A program made the position numbers and the translations under genes. Shown here piece by piece: positions 34,606 through 44,579 of a stretch of 64,000 bases of DNA. Below the pieces are notes generated by a model. It saw only the letters and a list, made by a program, of their open reading frames with translations, was not told the origin of the DNA and made no database searches. The DNA comes from Undaria pinnatifida (Eukaryota; Sar; Phaeophyceae; Laminariales; Alariaceae). The stretch's first letter is position 1; each line of letters begins with the position of its first letter. The stretch covers positions 2,076,651 to 2,140,650 of the forward strand of contig JABAKD010000008.1 in assembly GCA_012845835.1 (NCBI GenBank). Reading direction: 5' to 3'.

Positions 34606-34939
34606 AAAAAAGACACTCAAAACACGAAGATCAAAATGAGCTGTTTTGAATGTCTCTGTTATGCATGTACTAATCACGTCTCAAAATCCCAGGATCTAAC
34701 TCGATGATATCGCGTGGGAAATCGCATCCAGCCTTTTTTGTGAGTTTCTTGCTCAATGCAGCCTGTAGCGTATTTGACGTAAGAAACCACGGTTGATACG
34801 AAGTATTTGGGGTTTGCTGTTTTTGATTAAATCACCCTGGACAATTCGTCGAACTCACGGCTGACGTCCTCGAAATATTTTTGTAAGATAGGAAATTCGT
34901 CGAACTCGCAGCTGACGTCTTGAATATGTTTTTTTTAAC

Positions 34940-36160
34940 ATAGGTTCGAGATAGGTTCCAGGTCTTTATAGAAAAGGTTCCAGGTCATAGGCAATCGATA
35001 GGATCCTATTCCAATAGGAGACCTATTGTTGCCCGCGATCGGTATCGATGGGTACTTTTCGTAGCCTATTGGGGCCGACAATGGGTATCGATTGGCATCT
35101 TCAATGATCCACTGTTTGGCCAATAGCCTGTTGTACCTATTTATATCAACATATTGATACAACAAGTAGGTATCGATAAACATTTTCAGGACGGTATTGT
35201 TTGGGCGATAGGATATTGGCGCTGAGAGACGGAACCTATGGGTTCGTCCGATAGGTATCGATATACATTTCACCAAACCTATTGATTCGGAAAATAGGTA
35301 TCGATAGACTTTTCACAATTCTATTGTGTGGGACGATAGGTATCGACAGATCTTTCACCATTCTATTGTTTTGGATGATAGGCATCGGTACGAATACCTT
35401 CCGCCAATTTATTGTTTCAGTGTAGGAAAGCAAAGGCTCTCGAAGACGCCCGTCTAGGTACAATCAAATCTTCTAGTTCGCCATTCATCATCCACGCCCC
35501 ACGCCCCTCCAGCCCAGCGGAGAGTCCCCGAAAATGGCGCTGTCCGTGTTGTGCCGTAAGAAGCTCAAGATGGATGGTCTCAACAAGGTGATTACTATTT
35601 ATGTGTGTTCGATGCGAAGCTCAAGCCTGCAGTGCTTTAGAGCGACCTGTTTGTGAGCGGTCGGGTTCCTTCTTATACGCTGGATAATACCCTTTCGAAT
35701 AGGCTATTGGGCCAACAGTAGGTCGGCAACTCTGAGGATCGATACCTATCACGGGGCACAATAGCTCGGTTTCGGGGTCTATCGATGGGTATTGTAAGCA
35801 ACAAAAGGGTTAGGGCAGTGACCACATAAGCCTATTGTGCGACCGATATGCTTGCGAAGGTGTATATCGATACCTGGTAGGTACCTTGGGCACCAACATA
35901 ATTTGAAAATAACTCCCAACAGGCCATCGTTCGAACAATACTTTTTCATCGCCACCAGTCAATACCTATTGGTTAAATCGATAGGTGTGCGATGATATCG
36001 ATCGATACCTATTGCTATGTAATAGGTTTGCAAGGGTATCGATCGATGCCCATTGCCCAATTTAATACGTTCTCAAGGGTATCAAGGGTATCGATCGATA
36101 CCTACTGACAATTTGATTGAAAAGGTTTCAATCGATACCTACTTCTTGTAAAAGTATACC
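34940..36160. repeat. ATAGGTATCGAT/CCTATTG array, left block
   Basis: Dozens of ATAGGTATCGAT and (ATCGATACC)TATTG words in both orientations with an irregular spacing near 55-60 bp (for example gataggtatcgacaga... ctattgt). The pattern resumes at 37085-37400 after a foldback element. It resembles the subterminal repeat arrays of some DNA transposons, but no transposase is present. Confidence 0.75.
35534..35587 (+). CDS. Possible captured first exon (18 codons)
   Basis: A GC-rich island (35.46-35.64 kb) in the AT-rich repeat array contains ccgaaaATGGCGCTGTCC... reading MALSVLCRKKLKMDGLNK and ending AAG|gtgatt, phase 0. The upstream C-rich stretch looks like a 5' UTR. No second exon was found. 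It may be a gene fragment carried by the repeat element, or a true first exon of an unseen gene. Confidence 0.3.
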
Positions 36161-36253
36161 CTCGTACTGCTTAGAACATACCTGTACGTGCCGTATACCC
36201 CAGGCTAGTGTTTGAATAAATACCTTAGATGATACCGGTAGCTAATATTATAA

Positions 36254-36940
36254 AATTAAAAATACTCTCCAGCTGTGAGATCGTTGAATATTTTGTCGAA
36301 ACTTATCTTCGCAAGCTGTGTGTGATACTCCGATCGCGCGTATTACTGGGTGTGTGTCCTCATTAAGGATACAGGTCGGCGACTCCCCTTTGAACTACAG
36401 TGTAGCTTGTACCAGGGTCAACAGGGTGATGTTAGTCAGTCTGTGCGCGAAATTAATGTGTACCTTGACCTACTTGTTGCCTTTAGTTTCAAAACAACAG
36501 CTTTACGATAATACCTGGTATTCAAATATGTTTCAATTTATCGATAGGCTTTGAGGATTTCAATCGGTATGTAAGTAACGGAAGCAGTAGATTAAAGAAA
36601 TTGTTGGGAAAGGAAATGGGGAAATGGTTGGCAGAAGATACCATTGATTTATGGGGGGATTGTTCGACTTCATAGATACTACTGCTTTATGGGATGATAT
36701 TCGATTTAGATCGGAACGGCACGTACGGGTTTTATGGTTTCCGCGCACAGACTGACTCGTAACATCACCCTGTTGACCCTGGGACAAGCTATACTGTAGT
36801 TCCAAGGGGAGTCGCCGACCTATGTCCTTAATGAGGACACACATCCAGAAATACGCACGATCGGCGTATCACACACAGTTTGCAAAGGTGTGTTTCGACA
36901 AATCTTCGATCTCGCAGCTGGAGTGTATTTTTATTTTTAG
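36254..36940. mobile_element. Foldback element with about 190-bp inverted arms
   Basis: Left arm 36254-36447 and right arm about 36742-36940 are inverted copies. Left reads tctccagctgtgagatcg... gtgtcctcattaaggataca... gtcagtctgtgcgcg; the right arm is its reverse. A third, single arm is at about 62870-63080. The roughly 290-bp centre has no gene. It lies inside the TATCGATA-rich array. Confidence 0.75.
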
Positions 36941-37084
36941 ACTATTGTCGGAGGGCAATAATGATAATAGTATGTATCGATATTCAATTAAGCGATGTTC
37001 GATACACCAACTTGTGGACAGACCAACAGGCGTACCCAATATGTGGTAGACAACTGTGCAGGGCTTTATGCTACTGCTCATAGC

Positions 37085-37400
37085 ATTAGATATCGATCGA
37101 CCATTTCACATACCTATTGGTCAAACAATAGGTATCGATCGACAGTGTGACATAACTATTGTAAGAACAATCGCCTATTGTGCCGATTTATGAGAACCTA
37201 TTGGTCGAAGGAATAGATATCGATAGACAGATTCCCCTATCTTAAGAACAATAGCCTATGGTATCAATTTCTGTGGACCTATTGGTCCATGCGAGGCGTA
37301 TCGATCGACAAATTCACATACCTATCGAACGTGCCAACAGGTATCGATATGCAATACCTCAACCTATTGACATTCAATAGGCATATTCAATAGTCTATTG
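37085..37400. repeat. ATAGGTATCGAT/CCTATTG array, right block
   Basis: Same words as 34940-36160 (acctattggtcaaacaatag, gtatcgatcgacag). Together with the left block it brackets the foldback element. Confidence 0.75.
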
Positions 37401-37504
37401 TCGGGGCTGTGGTTTTTATCGCCTGGGGTGGTTTTTATCACCTGGGGTGGTTTACCGTGGTCGGGTGATATCTAAGGAAACCCAGGTGAAAAGGGCACGG
37501 TTTA

Positions 37505-37915
37505 TTTCCGGGCTTTTCACGGGTCATGACCCGACCCGAAAAATGTCGCAGGCCGGGTTGTGTCGAGTCATTATGTTTTATAATCTCACGGGTGGAGTCG
37601 GGTTGGGTTGGGTCGGATCGGATCGGGTCAAGTAGTTTTGAAATATCGCGGGTCGGGTCGGGTCGGGTCGGGTCGGGTCGGGTCGGGTCGGGTCGGGTCG
37701 GGTCGGGTCGGGTCGGTTCGGGTCGGGTCAAGAGGTTTTGAAATCTAACGGGTCGGGTCGGGTCGGTTCAAGAGGTTTTAAAATCTCGCGGGTCGGATCG
37801 GGTCGGGTCATGAGGTTTTGAAGTCTCGCGGGTCGGATCGGGTCGGGTTAAGAAGTTTGGAAAATCTTGCGAAATGTTGCGGGTCGGGTCGGGTCATGAC
37901 CCGCGAGGTACGGTT
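37505..37915 (+). repeat. GGGTC pentamer array with CATGAGGTTTTGAAATCTCGCG spacers
   Basis: Pure (GGGTC)n at about 37650-37730, flanked by repeated modules of GGGTC runs joined by gaggttttgaaatctcgcg. Related arrays are at 9205-9300, 33.66-33.78, 39235-39545 and 41.02-41.15 kb. Confidence 0.9.
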
Positions 37916-38167
37916 CACTGGCGGACCAGGCCACCATTACCCACAAGGGGGGAGGGGCGGAAGGTGGAGCGTCATGCCCAAGAGACTGAAGTCTGGGTTT
38001 GGCCATCATCGTATTAAAAGTTGTGGGCCTTCTAATGACCGTCACAAGATAGCATAAGACCGCCCTGACTTCTTCGCCATGTTGCGTACTCTCCCAGGTG
38101 CCATTGATGATGGACGTGATACCCTCTGTTAGCCCAATGCCATCCTTAGCCAGTTCCTAGGGTCTGC

Positions 38168-38365
38168 TAGTATGACATTTTTCTTTCCTTTCTTTTTCTT
38201 TTTCTTTTTTCTTTTTTTTTCTCTTCTTTCCTTGCTTTCTTGTCTTGTCTTTTCTTGCTTTTCTTGTCTTTTTCTTCTCTTTGCTTGCCTTTTTCGTCTT
38301 GTTTCGTTTTTCTTCTCTTTTCTTTCCTTTCCTCTATCTTTTCTTTTCTTTGTTTCTTTTTCTCC
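38168..38365 (+). repeat. TTTCT pyrimidine tract
   Basis: About 200 bp of TTTC/TTTTCTT low-complexity sequence. Frames through it (poly Phe/Leu or Lys/Glu) are artefacts. Confidence 0.9.
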
Positions 38366-39234
38366 AATTGACTTATGCCTGTCGTGCGTATGCGTAGTGA
38401 TAGATACTACGTGTAATATATACGTGGTAGTCTTACTTGGGTGGCAATCGGAATATATATGTGGTTTCTCCAGGCATGAGTAGTGAGACGTATGCACCGG
38501 CCTGGACCTGGCACATCGTAGACTGACTCCCAATTTCACTTTTATATGTTTCTGGTGAGGCAATTGCGTCAGCTGTGATATATGCGTGTACCACCGCGGG
38601 TTGTGTGTGTTTTTCCCTGGGGTATTACTCAGCTCCAGAGTGACTGGAGCCTGTCCTGTGACCACGGACTTGATTATGCGAGTTAATGTGAGAACAACAA
38701 CAACAACCCACGGGTTGTTTTTTGCTGACTCGCGGGTCGAACCCGCGGGTCTGGCCTGCGGATTCGCCTTTTTTCAAATGACAGCTGCCTGCCGGAGGGT
38801 CCTTGTCGTGCGGGCGCCCCGCGGGCGGGACCCCCGGATCCGAGCCGCGGGTCCGACAATGATACACAACTTGCCGCTTCCTGCACGATAGCTTCTCCGT
38901 CCCAGTTGTAGTTTTGCTGCCGAAGGCAGCTCAGCTAGACTGCTTGCTGGGGCCGGAGACTGCAATAGCTAGCTCGCTCGTCGTGGTGGAAGCAGAAGCC
39001 ATCGAGTTAGAGCTGTCGGGTCAACCCGGGGGTCTAGCGCTCGGGGCACGGCTAAGTGCGGATGTTTGGGTTGCGCTCTTTCTCATTTTTCGCGCGCACA
39101 CCACAAACTGCTGCCAGCAATAACGATAAAAAAAAACAGAGAGCACGACATCCTGGGAAAGTTATATACGATGGACCAATGACCAACCAACCGACCGAGG
39201 TATATATCCAAACATAACATCCAGACATGTTTTG

Positions 39235-39545
39235 ACCTGTGACTTTTCGACTTTGACCCGTGAGATACATCACGACTCCAGCCGACCCGACCCGCATGAA
39301 ACCCGCACCTCACGGGTCACTCGGAGTGTGGCGGGTCGGGTCGGGTCATGAGACTTTCAAGTTTCGCGGGTCGGGTCGGGTTGGATCGGGTCAGGAGGTT
39401 TTGAAATTAACGGATCGGGTCGGGTCGGGTCAAGAGGTTTTCAAAACTCGCGGGTCGGGTTGGGTCGGGTCGGGTCAGGGGTGTTCAAAATCTCGCGGGT
39501 AGGGCCGGGTGGGGTCGGGTCAGCTAACCTGACCCGACCCCACCC
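39235..39545 (+). repeat. GGGTC array, second large copy
   Basis: Same module as 37.5-37.9 kb (ttcgcgggtcgggtcgggt, gtcaggaggttttgaaat). Its inverted tail (acctgacccgaccccacc) closes the array. Confidence 0.85.
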
Positions 39546-41494
39546 GACTCCTGAGGTTTCACCTGACGCGTTAACAGCCCTGTTTTATTTGAGGTTTGCA
39601 TTATTTATCACCAGGGGATGGGTTCTCGTGAGGGAGGGGGTAATGTCGAGGGGGGCGATGACAATGCGATGGGTCAGTTTTGGTGTATATGTTCCCGAGC
39701 GTGATTTGTCCCTTGTGCAAGGCTTGTAACTATTACCTGGCATACAGTACAGGCTGATTCAAAAAGATAACCCAAAATTAATCCCCGGCGAATGTTCACG
39801 CCGTTTTTGCGATGGCACACCCGCCCAGGCAGTAGAGGAGGGTGATAACAAGGGGTTGACACACAGCATTGCGCAGAAGTAAAAAACACGCGTCGTGTTT
39901 GCATATCGCTTGATCTTAACAGAGCCAGGGCGGGGGCGACAAGGGGGTGATATCCAAACGAGTGGCAGCACCCGTAATGTGTGCATGTATCGCTTCATCT
40001 AAAAGGGATTCGATGTTCCCGTTGTCCTTTTACGTACTATTCCGCCGACCGGTATCGGCGACGAGACCGATACTGCCTCCCTTTGAAAGCCGGCGGTGAT
40101 AGCTAGCAACCCGTACTATGTTCAACAGCGACTACCCCATCGGTGGTACCGGTACTCGTTATTCTCCACGATGTGCGCTGCCGGAAGGTATTTTGTGTGG
40201 ACCCCGGGTGATATTCGTGTGTGTAATGTTTGGAAGGTCCTTGGTGATCAACACTTTTTTGTACTGTTCGGAAGGTGTACCGGCGCGGGGGGGTGTTATC
40301 TAAGGGAACCCAGGTGATAATGTGATAATGGACATGTTTTATTCGCTTTTTTGTCACCGGGGATGGTTTCCTGTGGTGGGGTGGTATCTAAGAGAAGGTG
40401 GTATACTATCTTCGTCCAATACGGCACCTGGTACGTACATGCACACCTGGTACCCACTTGTCAGCGCTCGATGAAAAATCGACGAGCAATGGGATTGCTG
40501 AACCCTATGCACAATAAAATTGAAGGCAAGAACCGGGGGGGAGAAGGGACAGCACCTGTGACCACGGCTTGTCCAGATGCTGAAAAGTACAAGTGTGAAA
40601 AAAAGCAGATATCACACCTGGGATATGTTATGATACTCCTGCAGCGTCCTTGATCGGAATACGGACTATGGAGCTTCTGCCGCTGTGTTACCATACTTGG
40701 TATGGGGCATGCGCATCGCGGTATCTCGGTCTTTGCCGACCCCTCGCCCTTCACCATGAAGCCAGTCGATCGGTGCGGATGAAAAAAAGCAAAAACAATC
40801 AAACAAAACAAATAATTGAAGAAAAGCCCCCGCGAAATTTCCTTGTCGATTTTTTTGGCTTCTCCCCGCCGGTCAGTTGTGCGAAGCGCGTCATTGCAGC
40901 ACCGCCGAGCACAAAACTCTTTCCTGCAAGACCACTTGCTGTCTCACTGGCCAACACCCCGTTCGCCACCTTTCGGGTTTATAAAAAAACGCAAACCAGT
41001 CAAAAGAGCCCTACCGGTTCTCGGGTCGGGTCATGTTTGGGGTTGGATCGGGTCAGGGTTAGGGTTAGAGTTGGGTTGGGTTGGGTGAGGCAGGCCCATG
41101 CCGGCCTCGGGTTGTGGATGAGGGCTGTGCCTGGGTCGGGTTAAGTGTGGGATTGGGCTGGATCGAGGGGCGGCAAGATTGGCAAGATTTAGGCATAGTT
41201 ATCGAGTTGGTCAAAGAGGGTCCTGAACAGGGGTTCGTGGTTCTGCAGGGTACTTTTTTTCTTTTTGCTTTTTCTCACACTTTTACTTTCCAGCTTCTGG
41301 ACAAGCCGTGGTCACAGGTGTCGCCTCTTCTTCCCCCCCGGTTCTTGCCTTCAATTTTTGTTGTGCATAGGGTTCAGCAATCCCACTGCTCGTCGAATTT
41401 TCATCTAGGGTTGCTAACTCACGCTCTCGCACTGTCCGCAAGTCAATTTGTGCACAAGAAAAAGTCTTGACGAATCTATACGAGTATGCACTCG

Positions 41495-41580
41495 GCGGGG
41501 CTCGAACTCACGAAACTGACCTATACCAGGCTCGAGGATAACCTGATACGCCACCGGGGCGACGGGCTACTATAATGTAC
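41495..41580 (-). mobile_element. tRNA-like (SINE-type) sequence
   Basis: On the minus strand an A-box-like TGGCGTATCAGG and, about 35 nt on, a B-box GAGTTCGAGCC are spaced as in a tRNA. Stem pairing is poor, so it is not a working tRNA. It abuts a dispersed repeat copy (41.58-41.79 kb). A tRNA-derived SINE head is the simplest reading. Confidence 0.3.
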
Positions 41581-41599
41581 CAGGTAGTAGGCAAGTGAA

Positions 41600-41790
41600 T
41601 ATAATATGTATATACTCGTATATATATGTGTGTTTTTAACAGAACAATAGGACCCCTCCCATTATGAAAAAACTCACCCACATAGTATGTTACAAGTACC
41701 AACAACGCAGCTTGCAAAGATGAGTATTGACCCGAAATTCGTCGAACTCACGGCTGACGTCCTTGAAATATTTTTATAAAATGCTTTACA
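41600..41790 (+). repeat. TTCGTCGAACTC dispersed family, reference copy
   Basis: This is the best-preserved copy: ggacccctcccattatgaaa, accaacaacgcagcttgcaa, agtattgacccgaaattcgt, then the shared end. Confidence 0.75.
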
Positions 41791-42487
41791 GGTAGTAGGC
41801 AAATGCTTTTCATCCCTGCGATTTTCCGAGCCCCACTCCCATTGGCCGACGGGTCCGCACCGCCCGCCCTCTGCCAATGGGTGGGCGCCGGGAGTGCGGC
41901 GGGAGTTGCGCCTCGGGGCAACCCCCCAGTCCCTCCGCACTCGGGGAGGATAGGGCTTCATCCCCGGGTCATACATCCTGCCATATGTCTACAATTCCGA
42001 CGAACCGGGTATATGCTATGTTTCACGCGTCGCACGTCGGACAGGTCAGACCCCCAAATTGTGATATTTTATTTTTCGGGGCAGATATATAGCTGATACC
42101 TGGTGTATAAGATCTGCTCGATCTACTGTACATCTTGTATTAAAATTTGTCAACTCGGTTGAATGTGCACGGCATGGCGCTCTTGCGCTACATTTGTACC
42201 GGGTGGAATCTGTGTGATGAAGCTCTTGCACAACATTTCATGACGGCAATTGTATTCAGGATGTAGGCTGGTTGTAGAAGATCTAGCATTAGACTATGAG
42301 CTGTCGCTTGATATATATGCGTGGTATTTGTATCTGTTTGTGGGACACAATGCTGCCAATGACACCACCCGTTTTTGTGTCAGGTGCAGTGCTGCTGTGC
42401 TTGAGTCTTAACACACGTGTTACCCGTACTCTAGACCTTTGTTGGATAAGAGTGGGGTACCGGTAGTACCTTGTGCTTGGTTGCTTG

Positions 42488-42544
42488 GTATCGATATCGT
42501 CCTACAATGGTGTATTGGTATCGATATCGTCCTACAATGGTGTA
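42488..42544 (+). repeat. Perfect 29-bp direct duplication
   Basis: ggtatcgatatcgtcctaca followed by atggtgta/t occurs twice in tandem. Confidence 0.9.
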
Positions 42545-43257
42545 GGCCCCCACGAGTACGAAGTAGCGTAACTTTTTCAATTATCGTTTTTTTTTCGGCG
42601 GATGGGGAAAATATAGCTCACCGCACTTACACGTATGTTCATACATAGCGTGTGTCATTTTAACCCAATTGTATTCGTAATATAAACGTAAGGTGTTTGG
42701 GAGGGCGGGGGGTACGCACTCTGGATTAAGAAATCGTGCTCAGTGGCAAACGCTGTAAAACCCTATTATCATGGTTGCCCAAGGTCGGTGTCACAGTACG
42801 GTTTCAAGCCTTGCTTACTAAAACGAGGCGTGTTATAGGCGGGTACGGTATACCTGGCGTGCGGGGGTCGCTAACCTCGCCTGTGTACCGCCGTTCTTTG
42901 TGGTGCGCCGGCTCGGTCGCGCGGACGCTTTGACGGGGACTGCACCCCAACAATCGTGGATTACTGTAGGTTCCCCGCGGGGTTTGTCGTCTGAGGCAAC
43001 GGGGTTTGTCGTCTAAGGCAACGAAGTTCCCCCGTTCCGGCAAACGCGGGAGCCGTAATAAGGAAAGCAGAGAAGCTAGGAAATTACGCGCGAGTAAGAA
43101 GCAACTGAAACGACAGAAGAGCGGAGGTAGAACATGTGCCGGGCCGGGAGTGCTGCCCCCGGCATGCTCGAACAAAGCCAAGAACCTAAAGAGTAAAGAG
43201 GGGATGGAAGAGACTGTTACCTGGTATACAACTCAATCCGGAAATATAGGAACCTTT

Positions 43258-43486
43258 TCGCACATCGGACAGATCGCGATCTATCTGTCGTGTTGATATG
43301 TTGCGCGGAATCTGTGTACCAGGTAGTACAGATCCAACCCGACAAACACATGGTAGATCATTCGGATCGTGTCGGCTCTCACGCGGCAACATGATCTATT
43401 GGCCATGCAGATCAAATAGACCAGGGATCTGTTTGCCTTGAGACATAAATCATTAAAATATATGTGACCTGTCCGATGTTTGAATT
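43258..43486. mobile_element. MITE-like element, GATCT family, copy 3
   Basis: The left end cacatcggacagatcgcgat and right end gtgacctgtccgatgtttg are inverted. The interior is GATC-rich. A further decayed copy lies near 42.03-42.29 kb. Confidence 0.55.
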
Positions 43487-44039
43487 TTGTATGAACATGA
43501 GCATGTGTCCAAACAGTCCTTTCAGTTCCGGACTGAGTGGTAGTTGTTCGACGGTCGAAATCTGCTCGAGGAAAGCAGATCTTCCTTCGGTTACGAGTTT
43601 TTGGGATTGGCGTTTTTTCTCGCAGGAACCACTGTTGTGCCACGGTTGTGTTTCACGGTGTTTGTTGTACGGGACACGTCAAGCACGGTATCACGGGGAC
43701 TTGGCGGTGTTTTTTGGACTGGGCGGGGCTAGTACGGTTTTGTTTGGATGGGACCACGACATCGCGGTAGTCCGCGGCATGTTTCGAACGGGACTCGTCA
43801 AGTACTTTATTGCTTGAACTGGAACACGCTCGATTGGTATAGACAGGGTCACTTTCGTTATCGAGGCAGTCGATCGGGCGTACCATTCAACCGCCAAGGT
43901 TACCGGTATGTACGTTGGGGCGACAATGCGGAGACCGCTACCTTTTCTGTCGAGAGCATGCTGTTGGCCAACCTGCGCCTCAAACCGTGTGGCCTGCCCC
44001 TGTACAAGCAGTCCACCGTACGGCTCCAACTTTAAGTAA

Positions 44040-44515
44040 GGACCTCAATGCCAAAGTAACGTAAATAATGTTGTACGGGTGTGACGTGTGGAGCACGAAC
44101 CAAGCGGACCACATCTTGCCAAAGTCTGTCAGACTTGGGCTGCACCGATTTCTCCTCCGCTACGTCGGATGGAAGAGAAACCGTCGCAACGACCACCACG
44201 TGCTATCCTCTGTGGACGCGCTCGCCAAGACTGGCTGTGAGAGCGTCCAAACGACGGATGGTGTGTAGGTAGACGGGGGATATACATATTTTGCAAGCTC
44301 AGTGGCTCTTATGAGTGACGAGCGATTACCGAAGCGAGTGATGCGTGGGGGAGTGGAGGGGCGTAAGGACCACTCGGGAGGGCAAGAAAAGAACGGCACT
44401 TGATGGACTGTCTCGAAAAAGCTCTAACGCTGATTATGTTGCAATCCAAAGCCAAGCGCTGGACGCTGGCAGCCATGAAGGGCAAATGCGGTAAATATGA
44501 GGCTGCGCACTGGCA
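44040..44515 (+). pseudogene. Remnant of a non-LTR (LINE) reverse transcriptase C-terminus
   Basis: In-frame fragments separated by stops read KDLNAKVT, MLYGCDVWSTNQADHILP, LGLHRFLLRYVGWKR, then MSDERLPKRVMRGGVEGRK and GGQEKNGT. This matches the order LLYG-E-W, R-x-LR, RM-DERLPK and G-R-KK found after the fingers/palm of LINE reverse transcriptases (known). At least two frame changes and several stops show decay. No upstream catalytic YADD was found. Confidence 0.65.
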
Positions 44516-44579
44516 GTAGATGTTACGCTGACCGCGTCGGTAGCCAGTACACTGGACTCCGTTAGTATACTGGGAAGCG

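Noticed and set aside
37438-37741. TRPDP-repeat frame
   Set aside because: Translation of GGGTC pentamers; no gene context.
38167-38665. Lys/Glu-rich minus frame and Phe-rich plus frame
   Set aside because: Both are readings of a TTTCT simple repeat.
41495-41580. Functional tRNA gene
   Set aside because: A and B boxes are present but acceptor and T stems do not pair properly.
43006-43296. Lys/Arg-rich 96-codon plus frame
   Set aside because: It starts without ATG next to a duplicated ggggtttgtcgtct word and runs into a GATCT element; no recognised family.
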